64,000 nucleotides of DNA from an uncultured Ruminococcus sp. (GTDB taxonomy: Bacteria; Bacillota; Clostridia; Oscillospirales; Acutalibacteraceae). Below, in pieces: positions 25,101 through 34,122 of this stretch. A program made the translations under genes and the position numbers. The stretch is taken from positions 16,444 through 80,443 of the forward strand of contig CALYBP010000003.1 in NCBI GenBank assembly GCA_944415425.1, given 5' to 3'. Within the stretch, counting starts at the first letter, position 1. The number at the start of each line of letters is the position of its first letter. The notes under the pieces were generated by a model. The model saw nothing but the letters and a program-made list of their open reading frames with translations, was not told where the DNA came from and did not search any database.

Positions 25101-26843
25101 ATTATCTACAATCGTACCGTCCTTTGCATTAATTGTAACTTTATTGGGATCTTCGGGAGTAGTATCTTCACTTGCAGTCAAAGTGTATGTAATATTTCCG
25201 TTACCGGATGTAATACTTGAAAATTCAAATGTGATTTTATTAACATTCGGATTTGAAACTCTGAAATAGGAGAAGTTGTAATTTTTGCCGTTATCATTAT
25301 TGTAATTCTGAGCATATGCAGAAACAGAACCGTTTGTTACATAACTTACTCCCGTAACATTTACCATACCGCTTACATCCTGAGTGGTAGATAAACCAAA
25401 ATAATAATTTATAGTGGAGTTCAAAGTAGTTTCCAAATATGCCGTATAAGTACCGGACACATTATATACCGGTAATACAAGCATATTGCCAGCCCATGCA
25501 GAAGGTCTGTTGTTATTGTTTGTGGTTACAAGCAGGTATGTACCTGTTTCCTCACCGAGAGACTCTTCAAACACAGCCATAAGCTCTACATCAGCAGTAG
25601 GAACAAATGTAATTTCAGAGCTTGTGAGGTCTCCTGCATATGTGCCGCTTACTACCTGCCATTCCTTGAACGCATAGCCTGTATTAGCAGATGCAGTAAC
25701 AGTAACAGAAGTACCCTCAGTTACCGTGTTCGAAGGAGCTACCGAAACACTACCCATTGTTTCATTATTAACAGAAGCTGTTACCGAATATGTCTCAGCA
25801 GCTCGTGTAGTTGCCGAAACAGTCACATCGCTTGCGGGCATTTTAAATGTGTATGTATTTCCGCTTCCGCTAACCTCAGTAGCGGGGTCAACCGTAACAC
25901 CACTGCAAACGTAGCCATCGTTAGGCGCAACTGTAACAGTAACAGTCTGTCCCTCGGACGCTGTCTGTGGGTCAACCGAAATTGTACAGTTTTCCTGTGT
26001 TCCTATATTTACATTATAAGTTTCTAACGCAACAGCTTCTTCCCAAATTTCTTTAGTCATTGTGTCGACGCAAATTCTGACTGTGCTTGCGCCGCTGTGC
26101 AAAAGAGCAATGTTTGTCTGTGGAGTGAGCGTTATTTTACTTGAGGAATCTCCAAGCGGCTGACGGTCATATGATCCTGCGTACTGAGCAGAACCGTCAG
26201 AAAGTCTGAAAAATGTATCGCCCTCATTAAAGGTTACGGTACGGCATACAACATCCGGGTCGGTCGGATGAGTTTCATCAAGCGGGTAATCTTTCATAGA
26301 AGGATCCCATTTACCGGAAGGACCGCCTATGAGATACCATGTAGTTACTGGTGTAACTTCGCCTGTATTATATTCAGACCACGAACCGTTACTATAATAT
26401 ACGGTTTCGTTGTATGTGCCGGACGAGTTTGTATCAGGTGTGAACAAAGGCTTATCTACGGAGAAGTCTCCTCTGTAAACAGCCTCAGTTTGCCAGAAAT
26501 TACCGCAATTTGGCTGACTGCTTTTTGTAAAGGAAATATAAGCGGAATAATCACCGGTGTAAGTACACTTATAAATATCCTCTGTACCGTCAACCTTTTC
26601 CATTTGAATCGGTCCGCCGGCAATACCTGAAGAACCGGTACCCTTACCATCGTCCCAATAATTACTGTTATAAAAATAAGCGTATACTTGGTTCCAGCCA
26701 ACAGTATCCTTGAAATATACATCAATAGTACCGTTGGCAGCGTCAGCAGCAACAACACCCACGAGTAATGTCGAAATCACCATCATAACCGACAAAACTA
26801 TTGAAAGCGTCTTGTTACCGATGCGCTTTACACTATGACTCAT
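22182..26843 (-). CDS. Giant secreted CBM26/bacterial-repeat protein without dockerin
   Basis: A 1553-residue exported protein. After the signal peptide (about 1-35) come a CBM26-like module (about 37-160; VYFKDTVGWNQVYAYFY), a second beta module (about 165-275), two InlB-type beta-grasp repeats (about 275-350 and 352-430), a long region of beta-rich domains, and a third repeat (about 990-1090; GYMFVEWGYLDEDG). No dockerin, sortase motif or C-terminal helix is seen, so how it stays at the surface is unclear. GGAGG precedes the ATG. It shares module types with the CotH protein upstream and is probably a starch-binding adhesin. Confidence 0.85.
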   Translation of the reverse strand: MSHSVKRIGNKTLSIVLSVMMVISTLLVGVVAADAANGTIDVYFKDTVGWNQVYAYFYNSNYWDDGKGTGSSGIAGGPIQMEKVDGTEDIYKCTYTGDYSAYISFTKSSQPNCGNFWQTEAVYRGDFSVDKPLFTPDTNSSGTYNETVYYSNGSWSEYNTGEVTPVTTWYLIGGPSGKWDPSMKDYPLDETHPTDPDVVCRTVTFNEGDTFFRLSDGSAQYAGSYDRQPLGDSSSKITLTPQTNIALLHSGASTVRICVDTMTKEIWEEAVALETYNVNIGTQENCTISVDPQTASEGQTVTVTVAPNDGYVCSGVTVDPATEVSGSGNTYTFKMPASDVTVSATTRAAETYSVTASVNNETMGSVSVAPSNTVTEGTSVTVTASANTGYAFKEWQVVSGTYAGDLTSSEITFVPTADVELMAVFEESLGEETGTYLLVTTNNNNRPSAWAGNMLVLPVYNVSGTYTAYLETTLNSTINYYFGLSTTQDVSGMVNVTGVSYVTNGSVSAYAQNYNNDNGKNYNFSYFRVSNPNVNKITFEFSSITSGNGNITYTLTASEDTTPEDPNKVTINAKDGTIVDNVSTTSDYGSTTLISGYDEVVSDDPNVHYSVYTATKGNMIRIQTQVATPFYNAGYYVGAYVINGETVRASSQGNGKYEASYLLSESLTSKSLEITPVYFNSHINENDDYITFYVDASEVLNDEYASKLAGNTLAVYTYYYTGETGTAAEPDAKKGDGSYPGQPMLRDNNGKYFTKVAKYYYDENGQKTEYAISGVVVSNYSNDKFHNQFMVAEGKANAQTYDYDDLVLIDRNGYDVVEFKMQYSRKRTNQNILLDDATNNPDVASHVDLSLFTDNNGWDIIKDYDGNETSLLGNILTEEDMSKDELRIVSVGNQNIAGHGQWSTVWYVFDKDGNYITRGVPSDFLPRLNGTDENTAAYKAIEAAGYANSPAYVSYESISGADSRVDGQWYYSKSIQEVTGSTMVQYADSSDSDSWTTDVDGTTGNTATIAGETSITVNRNTTVEISATAGDGYMFVEWGYLDEDGNYKAFAVNANQQVSEVNLDKSYTFVARFVKVSDQTLIFNHNKYTGPGALGGGGYYYLSIVRHGTDGSTETLCTRAENTFALQINPIDDDYFTVTLITHMMGKNEFVNWYRLDGTEYQIVEPEDAVVPVNQEVSFTFDVYVDDIYDNEKLLVNTFNYYSDIASVTAEAVLNYEYIDRFGGKKTYTVNLTLDDTYIDTNGYKITEDLIYNNAPYIDDLYKNCTWEITDQKYTSVGTTATLTATQVSKPCNVTITVSEGDIETPISNIPYNSYLTKEDGSFYSCDDPNFSYWIVYEFGTTKEVAKCFSKEFNLKIVDDYDIVAVFGDPAETSMSIGTPTYSREQYTDEAGNKYDYLYADFIVSFMDSAYTQLNSTSDTDAVQYRTGLMVEISQNTKLDPNTSTDYSDITFASDDEKLMSFATSGQASTNRYAMDGDNRVVYNYTILNADYNNLNRLDYFVKFQNSSAMQLYVMKAYYYVYQVDANGDIIPDSYQITEAVYFNLYQIANQSN

Positions 26844-26866
26844 TGTATAACCTCCATTTTATTTTT

Positions 26867-26895
26867 GTGCCGAAGCCAAAGATAGACTTCGGCAC
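26867..26895 (-). other. 5'-leader hairpin of the giant CBM26 gene
   Basis: GTGCCGAAG pairs with CTTCGGCAC around an 11-base loop between the promoter at 26906 and the ribosome binding site. There is no T run, so it is a leader stem and not a terminator. Confidence 0.6.
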
Positions 26896-26905
26896 TTATG
26901 ACATT

Positions 26906-26933
26906 ATTATACACCTTTTAAAAAATATGTCAA
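26906..26933 (-). promoter_or_regulatory. Sigma-A promoter of the giant CBM26 gene
   Basis: TTGACA and TATAAT lie 16 bp apart on the minus strand. The TGA inside TTGACA is the stop codon of the upstream CotH gene. Confidence 0.75.
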
Positions 26934-29900
26934 TTATTCACCAATGCTTTTTGAATTAATGTTGCGTCGCGGACATCAACTACACCGTCAAGGTTTACAT
27001 CGAGAAGCGCATTCTGTAAATCAGAAGGATTGCTCAAAGCAACTTGTATCTTCTGAACCTCAGTTGCACTCATAACGCTCATATTCTCAACACCGTATTC
27101 AGTTACATATGAACCCATCTTGTAACGTGTTCCGCCGATATTTGTAAAGCCGAGAGTTTTATCCGTGGGCTTAGCGGGTGTATAAACCATATGAATTGCT
27201 GTGTAATAGAAGTTCCTGATGTATTCCGGCTGAGATGTCAGATCAACAACCTCCGTGCCGCTCATAAGATTATCTACTGCTAAATAATAAGTATCTAATG
27301 AGAACCTATCGGTTATGGAGGCATTTACATCGGTCTTTTTAGTTGTAAATGTGAGTGTGTTCTGCTTTGAAGAATCAATTGAAAGAGTAACTTTGAACTG
27401 ATACATCTTAAGAGATCCTGAATAATCCTGTCCGAGATAAAGATCCTTTGTCATTGCAACAGCCTGCGCACCGTTAAGTGAAACATAGGGAGCGTAAGAC
27501 TGAGCTGACGGAGCCTTGAAGTAGATTGTAACATCGTGAACACCTACCGAAGCAGTAACGGTTACAGAAACGATGTTTGATGAGATAGCTTCTTCACCAA
27601 GAGTTGCAATTACAAAGTAGTAATAAGTACCCTGCGTTTCGGATGTTACTGTAAGTGTGTTCTGAGCAGATGCAGCGCCCATCGACTGTGCACCTGAGCC
27701 GTCAGGCGATGTCGAAACAAAGTACTCAAATGTATAATCGCCTTCGCCCGGAGTTACGGTAGAAGTGAGTGTGAACTTATCACCCTCAATTACCGAGCTT
27801 GCATCCGTCTTGAGAGAAAGCGTAAAGCTCGGAGCTTTTTCGGTTACAGAAACAGTAATTTCATTTGAATCTTCTGAAACTGCACCCTCATATACTGCCT
27901 CAACAGTATATGTATGTTCACCAACCTCCGCGTTATCTATTGTGAATACACCGGTAGAGTTTTCAGCAATCATTTCTCCGTTATCAAAGAGCTTATAAGT
28001 GTCTGCCTCGCCGTCTGTTGTAGCTGTAATAATGATTACTGTTCCTTCTTCAACAGTTGCGGGAAGCTCTTCGCCTGTTCCATCAGCAGCTGTGATTGTA
28101 GGAGCAGCTACTAAATCATAATCAGGATAAAGCTGAATCTGTGTGTCGAGCCACTGTGCACGGGTCTTAGTCCATGTATTTTTAAGATAGTTTACAGCGT
28201 CTGAATGTGTATCGCCGGTATTTTTAGAACCCCAGGTAATCATCGGGTTATCTTTAATGAATCCCCAGCGTGTTTCGTTCATATCAACAGATGCAGAAAT
28301 CTGGTTGTACCATGTGTCAAGCTTTCCGCCATCCGAATAATATGTCTGGATAAGCTCATAGAAGCCGGCGTTTGAAGAAGTTCCGTTCCAAGCCTTTTTA
28401 ATAACTTTCTGGAATTCATAGTTATTTGCAAGCTTTGACTGCAAACTGTAATTAGTGTTTGGAGTATGGCTGTCATCAAAAGCCTTGTTCTTAGTATACC
28501 AAACCTGTGGATTGTCGGGAATTATCTCAGTAGATGAATTTGCCTCATATTTTGCTTCGCCGAAACCATTTTCACGAGTGTACTGTCCGTAAGCCCAGTC
28601 ATAGTCCCAAACAGGAGATGCTACAAACTTAGGTGATGCGCCAGTACAATCATACATTACATAGTAACTTGATGATGCAGAATCAAGGTTAGATGAAAGC
28701 TCCTGAATGAGATATACCATTGCGAAGGAATCTACATCCATCTTCTGGCTGAGCTGCTCAAGGTCAAGGTTGTCGCTGAATGCGATAGCTTCCATTTCGG
28801 CATATTTCTGAGCAATAAACTCAACCTGCTCCTTTGTTGCGAACTCGGGAGATTTAACAACAATGTGCTGACCTGTGGGAGTTACAAACCAAGAAGCCTC
28901 AGCTGTGTATCTTGAACTTATCTCAAATTCAAGGAGATAAGTACCTGTGTTGTCAAAAGGAATTGAAGAAGTGTTTCCGTCAGCAGAAACCTGTGCATAC
29001 TGCATCTGATAATTCTGACCGTTGTAGGAATAAGTGCCTGAAGCTGTTGTTTCGTTTACTTCGCCGACAGCGTCCTCATTGATGTCGTCGAATGCTTCGC
29101 CCTTAATAAGCTTTGAGCTGCCGACATCAACTTTTTCCGTAACAAGGTACTGACCCATATACTCGCCGTTGTCATAAATATCGACGAATCTGTATTCGGG
29201 TGTGTAAGGAAGACCAAGCGCATTTGCGAGGTCAAATGTAAGAGCGTTTCTCAGCATAGATTCATCGGCGTTGTTTGCAAGGAGACACCAGCTCTTTGCG
29301 CCCTTTGACTCAGCGGTATCCATACCGAGGAGATTTGTTTTTGAATCAAGCTTCATATTGAAAGCGTATTTACCAAAGAGCTGCTGGCTTGCTTCCCAAG
29401 ATGAGTTGCCTCTGCCCTTTACCTGCTCAAGGAGCATTGCGTCGGAGAATGAACCCGAAGCGCTGTTATCCATTGTTACGCAGTCGCCGCCCTTAGCCTT
29501 TACATCATCTTTTGTGCCCTGTGCGCGGGTGTCTGTGTACATATCGGCTGTCGGGAGCGGATATTCAGTACCCTTACCGTCTGTTGTGTAAAGGAACATA
29601 GCGTCCGTTGAACCCTGCATAACTTTTACATTGCCGTTGTATGCGCCGCTTACCGTGTTATCGCCGATTACAAGATTAACCGCAGCGCTGCGGTTAGGCT
29701 GTATTTCCGTGCCTGCAACATTTACTGCGCTGTCAAATCCGTTGTAAACAACCGCGCCGTTTAACGAAGCGTTCTTAGGAAGATAGAATGTATAGGGATT
29801 AGTTGCAGCGTGCTTAGCGCCGTAATAATTATTCCACTTTATAAGAGTTGAAACCGAATCAGCAGCTGACGGATTCACATCAATCCACAAGCCGTCGCCT

Positions 29901-31438
29901 GCAGACGCGATGTATGCCGCCTTGTTGTATTCATAAGAAGCGGTAATTGTTACATTCTGAGCAGGCATTGTAAATGTGTATGTATTGCCGCTGCCGCTTG
30001 CGATGATTTCAGAACCGTCGTCTGCTTCAACCGTGATGCCTGTGCATACAAAGAAATCCTTGCTAGGCAGAGCAGTTACGGTTACAGTATCGTCTGCATC
30101 GGCAGTATTCTCGGCTTTACCCTCAACCTTTGCCGAAAGTGATACAGTACCGCTTACTGAATTATCTGTAATAGTATACTGTCCGGTTGTTGACTGTGAA
30201 CTGTCAATCTCATAAGAAAGAGTATGTGTTGCAGGAACATACTTAATAACAACATTACCGGATGAGGACGAGCTGTTAAATCTTACAAGTCCGTTGTTAT
30301 TGTCAGTCGATGCACCTGCACTTAAAACATCGAGAACCACAGAGGTTGTGCTGTCAGTAAATTCTGCCCCTGTTTTACCGTACCACTCATCAGTGTTACC
30401 GTTGCCTGTGTGAATCATAAAGTAATTGGGAACCTGCTGCTGAGTACCGCTGTAATCCAGTGTAACTGTTTCCGAAAGCTCAGCAAGCGTGCTATAGGTA
30501 TTAAGTGTGTAAATACCGTCGCCGTCAGAATCAGTAAGCTGCATAGTCTGAGAATCTACATCCCATGCATAGCTGTCGCTGTCGGTATATGTGTAAATAT
30601 ACTCTCCCAGAGAATTTTTAATTCTGAAACGGCCGCCGATATAATACGACTTATCGCCCGGAGTAACCGAACCCGACTCAAGCCATACAAGAGGAGTAGG
30701 ATCTGTATCGCTTGTAGCTTTTATGCATACATTGTATGTATTTGAACCGTCAGGCGTAAAGTAAAACGCCTTGTCGTTACCTTTCTGAGATGAAACGGGG
30801 TTCTGAGCAGAAGTGTTTGCAATCGAAACATCTTCCGAATCGAGAGGACGGTACTCGGTGTTATCTGCAAAAATTCTGAACCATGCGTTACCGTTAGCAT
30901 TGCTGCCAGAACCTGCAGACGTAATTTCAAATTTATATATTCCGTCATCGGTAACCTCTGTTGCCTCGGTTTTTACCTTGCTGTCCCAAGTGTAGCTACC
31001 GTTAAAGTTACCGTAGATTGTATATACAGCTGACGAAGTGTCTCCGCCTTCTGAATACGGCATCCATCTTTCAGAAGCAGCATCATAAATCTGGGGAGTT
31101 GTTGCCCAGCCGCTGGGAAGCGTTATATTTTCTGATTGACTTCCGCCGTTGCTCGAAAAAATACATTTCTGAGCGTCATTGGGAATATCAAGATAGTAGA
31201 CATCATCACTCAAGTGTGTCATCCTGACACCCGGCCATGTTGAAGAGCTGCCGCCGTCAATCCAATAGTGCATATAAGGATCAGCCCAAGGATTACTTGC
31301 GTTATTTCTCAAATAAACTCTTGCATCCTCAGCTGCGTTTACATTTACTACGCCGACAAGAGTCATTGAAAGAATCATAACAAGCGCTATGATTACCGAC
31401 AATGACTTTTTGCCGACGCGCAAAATACTTGTTTTCAT
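26930..31438 (-). CDS. Secreted CotH-domain protein with CBM26-like module and dockerin
   Basis: A 1502-residue exported protein: signal peptide (about 1-35), CBM26-like module (about 38-130), two further beta modules, one InlB-type repeat (about 420-505), a CotH kinase-like domain (about 510-1040), two Ig-like domains (about 1090-1290) and a C-terminal dockerin (about 1455-1502). The CotH part shows VKGRGNSSW, the GQYLVTEKVDV segment and PVWDYDWAYG with the metal-binding aspartates. Only the second dockerin loop (DVNLDGVVDVRDATLIQK) is intact; the first is degenerate. CotH domains are protein kinase-like and are known in cellulosomal proteins; the target here is unknown. GGAGG precedes the ATG. 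Confidence 0.88.
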   Translation of the reverse strand: MKTSILRVGKKSLSVIIALVMILSMTLVGVVNVNAAEDARVYLRNNASNPWADPYMHYWIDGGSSSTWPGVRMTHLSDDVYYLDIPNDAQKCIFSSNGGSQSENITLPSGWATTPQIYDAASERWMPYSEGGDTSSAVYTIYGNFNGSYTWDSKVKTEATEVTDDGIYKFEITSAGSGSNANGNAWFRIFADNTEYRPLDSEDVSIANTSAQNPVSSQKGNDKAFYFTPDGSNTYNVCIKATSDTDPTPLVWLESGSVTPGDKSYYIGGRFRIKNSLGEYIYTYTDSDSYAWDVDSQTMQLTDSDGDGIYTLNTYSTLAELSETVTLDYSGTQQQVPNYFMIHTGNGNTDEWYGKTGAEFTDSTTSVVLDVLSAGASTDNNNGLVRFNSSSSSGNVVIKYVPATHTLSYEIDSSQSTTGQYTITDNSVSGTVSLSAKVEGKAENTADADDTVTVTALPSKDFFVCTGITVEADDGSEIIASGSGNTYTFTMPAQNVTITASYEYNKAAYIASAGDGLWIDVNPSAADSVSTLIKWNNYYGAKHAATNPYTFYLPKNASLNGAVVYNGFDSAVNVAGTEIQPNRSAAVNLVIGDNTVSGAYNGNVKVMQGSTDAMFLYTTDGKGTEYPLPTADMYTDTRAQGTKDDVKAKGGDCVTMDNSASGSFSDAMLLEQVKGRGNSSWEASQQLFGKYAFNMKLDSKTNLLGMDTAESKGAKSWCLLANNADESMLRNALTFDLANALGLPYTPEYRFVDIYDNGEYMGQYLVTEKVDVGSSKLIKGEAFDDINEDAVGEVNETTASGTYSYNGQNYQMQYAQVSADGNTSSIPFDNTGTYLLEFEISSRYTAEASWFVTPTGQHIVVKSPEFATKEQVEFIAQKYAEMEAIAFSDNLDLEQLSQKMDVDSFAMVYLIQELSSNLDSASSSYYVMYDCTGASPKFVASPVWDYDWAYGQYTRENGFGEAKYEANSSTEIIPDNPQVWYTKNKAFDDSHTPNTNYSLQSKLANNYEFQKVIKKAWNGTSSNAGFYELIQTYYSDGGKLDTWYNQISASVDMNETRWGFIKDNPMITWGSKNTGDTHSDAVNYLKNTWTKTRAQWLDTQIQLYPDYDLVAAPTITAADGTGEELPATVEEGTVIIITATTDGEADTYKLFDNGEMIAENSTGVFTIDNAEVGEHTYTVEAVYEGAVSEDSNEITVSVTEKAPSFTLSLKTDASSVIEGDKFTLTSTVTPGEGDYTFEYFVSTSPDGSGAQSMGAASAQNTLTVTSETQGTYYYFVIATLGEEAISSNIVSVTVTASVGVHDVTIYFKAPSAQSYAPYVSLNGAQAVAMTKDLYLGQDYSGSLKMYQFKVTLSIDSSKQNTLTFTTKKTDVNASITDRFSLDTYYLAVDNLMSGTEVVDLTSQPEYIRNFYYTAIHMVYTPAKPTDKTLGFTNIGGTRYKMGSYVTEYGVENMSVMSATEVQKIQVALSNPSDLQNALLDVNLDGVVDVRDATLIQKALVNN

Positions 31439-31856
31439 AGATTATTACCTCCATAACCTTTAATACTGAAACATTAAAACATTGAACAGATCGTATAAAT
31501 TTTACCTTTTACTGTCTGACCCACAGTGGAAAATCCGGGAAAAATACACACGACCTCAATCATTTCAGTTTATTATAACATTTTACTTAAAATAATTCAA
31601 TACTTTTTAATTTCTTTTATTGTATTTGTTTAATTGATTGTATAATTTATAAAGATTATGTAAAATAAGGCATCATTATATCAATAATTTAACGGAAAAT
31701 TTATATTTTTCCATATGATATATTGCTTATTATTCAATATATAGTATATTTTTATGCGTTTTATAGGTTTATATTAATTTATGCATACTACATAAAATTT
31801 TGAATAAATTTATATGCAAATTAAATTTCAGTTGTATATTTTTTATAAATAAAAAA
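31439..31856. other. AT-rich intergenic region upstream of the CotH gene
   Basis: The 460-base gap between the CotH start and the acyltransferase stop holds the CotH promoter (31572-31600), a leader of about 125 bases and the acyltransferase terminator. The remaining stretch, about 31601-31856, is strongly AT-rich with no gene, repeat or clear structure visible. Confidence 0.6.
31572..31600 (-). promoter_or_regulatory. Sigma-A promoter of the CotH-dockerin gene
   Basis: TTGAAT and TATAAT are separated by 17 bp on the minus strand, giving an mRNA leader of about 125 bases. Confidence 0.75.
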
Positions 31857-31887
31857 GCATGGTATGTGAAATACTCACAAACCATGC
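31857..31887 (-). terminator. Rho-independent terminator of the acyltransferase gene
   Basis: GCATGGT pairs with ACCATGC; six T follow on the minus strand, 12 bases after the stop. Confidence 0.8.
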
Positions 31888-31898
31888 CGCAAAAACAG

Positions 31899-32930
31899 TT
31901 ATTTTTGTTTTCCGAAACGCAAAATCTGTTTTGTCGGAAATGAAAACACGGACAACGAACATATGAATGTAATCATTACCGCTATTAATATGTAAATTAA
32001 TGTTGCCAATGTATCGCCTGTGAACAGGGCAATCCTGTCGTACACATCAAAATGCTCCATGACAAACAGAAACGCTTTGTGCCAAAAATATATTTGCAAA
32101 GTCTTTGTGCCGACTTTTGAAATAAATCCGAGGTTTTTGTTAGGGACAAGGCAAATGAGCGAAAATCCAAATACCGCTGATACAACATAGGAAACCGCCC
32201 TTACAGCAAAGCCCAAATCGCTGTACTGTTCAAGATAGCTGTAATCGTTTCTGCCCGTAAACATTGAACGGAAAACATCGTAAGCTAAGGGACTTACCAA
32301 AAAGATGATAAAAACAACTATTGCAACAAATGCCGCTGAAATTTTAATCCATTTTGCAGATATTAATTTTAATATTTGCTCGGGTTTAAGCATATAACCT
32401 ACGAGAAAGAACGGGAAAAATACAACTATTCTCATAAGGACAAGCTCGTCGCCGAGATTTTTATCAAACCCCGACATACAGCCGACGGCTAAAGAAATGA
32501 GCAAAATCACTTTTGTGTCGTATTCCCTGAAAAACCATGCAAGTGAAATGAACACCGCCATCGCCCACATAAACCACGCAAAAGAATCATACATATCAAG
32601 AACGGAATACCTGAAATCTTCCCTGCAAACTATTGCGAGAAGAGCCATAATTATTCTCAGCGCAATTCCAATTAATATGTATGCAACAACCTTTTGTTTG
32701 GGAAATTTAGTTTCCTTTGTCATCGGTTTCATAAAAAGTCCGCTTATAAATATGAAAAGCGGCATATGAACTGAATAAATTATAAGAAAAAGACTTTTTT
32801 CAAGGTGATTGCCGTCCTGACGCGATATAAAATCTATTGCGTGTCCGATTACAACAAGTATGATAGCAAGAAGCTTTATGTTGTCGAAGAGAAATATCCT
32901 CTCTTTTGAAATAGGTTTTTCAGACATCAT
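31899..32930 (-). CDS. Acyltransferase-3 family membrane protein
   Basis: A 343-residue protein with about ten helices and the acyltransferase-3 hallmarks: FLFDNIKLLAIILVVIGHAID near the start with the catalytic His, HMPLFIFISGLFM, and WFMWAMAVFISL. The family moves acyl groups across the membrane onto sugars, peptidoglycan or lipids. It is the last gene of a minus-strand set of membrane proteins; its substrate is unknown. The first of two adjacent Met codons is used. Confidence 0.88.
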   Translation of the reverse strand: MMSEKPISKERIFLFDNIKLLAIILVVIGHAIDFISRQDGNHLEKSLFLIIYSVHMPLFIFISGLFMKPMTKETKFPKQKVVAYILIGIALRIIMALLAIVCREDFRYSVLDMYDSFAWFMWAMAVFISLAWFFREYDTKVILLISLAVGCMSGFDKNLGDELVLMRIVVFFPFFLVGYMLKPEQILKLISAKWIKISAAFVAIVVFIIFLVSPLAYDVFRSMFTGRNDYSYLEQYSDLGFAVRAVSYVVSAVFGFSLICLVPNKNLGFISKVGTKTLQIYFWHKAFLFVMEHFDVYDRIALFTGDTLATLIYILIAVMITFICSLSVFSFPTKQILRFGKQK

Positions 32931-32940
32931 TTATTATTTA

Positions 32941-33450
32941 TCATTCCTTTTCAAAATAAATTTGATAGTCGTCATAATTTAAGCTTATCCCGTCGGCGTT
33001 GCCGTCGGTTCTGTGTATTTTGAAAACGGTATTTGTTCCGTTATCAAAATATGCCTCTATCTCGTCGTCGGATTTTACTTTAAAGGTTCCCGTATGAGTT
33101 CCGTCCGAGTCCTCTCCCGGGGTAAGCCACAACGAGAATTTCCCGTCGGAGAAGAATGTAAGCGCACCTTGGTAATTGGAGTATTGAGTATTGTAAATTT
33201 CTGTAAGCTCAACCTCATCACCGCTTGCATCGTTAGCATATGACGGCACCCATCTGCCGTCTGACAGCTCGTTCGTGCGCGCTGAGTCATTTATTCGGTA
33301 GATTATATAGATCACAGCCGCAGCCGCAGCCATAATGATTACCAAACCGGTAACAAGGCGCTTGACTGTTCTGTTTCTTTTTGAAACTTTATTATTATTT
33401 GTATTCGATTTGTTATTTAACTTTTTGTTTTTCTTTGATTTTTTTGCCAT
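32941..33450 (-). CDS. Membrane-anchored protein with lipocalin-like C-terminal domain, paralogue 1
   Basis: A 169-residue protein: a Lys/Asn-rich cytoplasmic start (about 1-30), one helix (about 31-51), then an extracytoplasmic domain with GRWVPSYAN, LTFFSDGKFSLWLTP and LNYDDYQIYFEKE. The domain matches the end of the next upstream protein in pattern (W/Y-VP, FxSDG.F, L.x.NY..Y.xYF), so the two arose by duplication. Function unknown; a small beta-barrel sensor or ligand-binding domain is plausible. Confidence 0.75.
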   Translation of the reverse strand: MAKKSKKNKKLNNKSNTNNNKVSKRNRTVKRLVTGLVIIMAAAAAVIYIIYRINDSARTNELSDGRWVPSYANDASGDEVELTEIYNTQYSNYQGALTFFSDGKFSLWLTPGEDSDGTHTGTFKVKSDDEIEAYFDNGTNTVFKIHRTDGNADGISLNYDDYQIYFEKE

Positions 33451-33478
33451 AATATCTCCGAATGTTCAGGTTGATTTT

Positions 33479-34120
33479 CTACATATTAAAATATACATCG
33501 TAACCGCCGTAATTAATTACAAGCTCCGTAGGGGTATCGCCGTCCCAGCCAAGGGCTTTAATCTGCATATTTTTATCGTTTGAATATGTTGCCGAGATTT
33601 CCGTACCCTCAACCGCATATTCACCGTAATTTGACGAGGCTGAAATGACCGAATCGGTAAATGTTCCGTCGCTGTTAAATGTCAAAACTCCGTTTGAAAA
33701 CGATGAGCCGAATACCTCTCTCAGCGAACATTCCGAATCAGTAATAGTATCAACAGCTTTGTACGGAACATATGTTGCGTTAAAATAACTTATCTCTCCG
33801 CTTCCCTTTGTGGGGACAACTACCTGATTATGCTCCGAAATTGTCTCCTCCGCACTTTGAGAATCACCGCTGTCATTATTGTCCTGAGTTTCAGACTGCG
33901 GCTGAGACGACGCATCAGAATATACGGCGTCAGTCTGATAAGTCAGAGTTGTTTCAGACGTCAAGGTTGAAGCGTCGTTAGGCTTTTCGCTATTTTCGTT
34001 TGTGCCGTTCATTGAAAAATAAATATAAACTCCGACAGCGGCTGCAATCAGAACAACAATAACTATAATTATTGCTGCTATCGGCTTTTTGGAGGTTTTT
34101 TTACTGTATCTGTAATCCAT
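33479..34120 (-). CDS. Membrane-anchored protein with lipocalin-like C-terminal domain, paralogue 2
   Basis: A 213-residue protein: basic start, one helix (about 12-33), a Ser/Thr/Asp-rich linker (about 35-100) and a C-terminal beta domain with NATYVPYK, LTFNSDGTFTD and INYGGYDVYFNM. It shares this pattern with the neighbouring 32941 gene. Its start lies 3 bases after the stop of the upstream membrane protein gene and its AAGGAG site lies inside that gene. Function unknown. Confidence 0.75.
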   Translation of the reverse strand: MDYRYSKKTSKKPIAAIIIVIVVLIAAAVGVYIYFSMNGTNENSEKPNDASTLTSETTLTYQTDAVYSDASSQPQSETQDNNDSGDSQSAEETISEHNQVVVPTKGSGEISYFNATYVPYKAVDTITDSECSLREVFGSSFSNGVLTFNSDGTFTDSVISASSNYGEYAVEGTEISATYSNDKNMQIKALGWDGDTPTELVINYGGYDVYFNM

Positions 34121-34122
34121 AT

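Noticed and set aside
26867..26895. Terminator of the CotH gene
   Set aside because: There is no T run on either strand after the stem, and it lies downstream of the promoter of the next gene; it is a leader stem.
31601..31856. Replication origin or attachment site in the AT-rich gap
   Set aside because: No DnaA-box cluster, iterons, repeats or integrase gene are visible.
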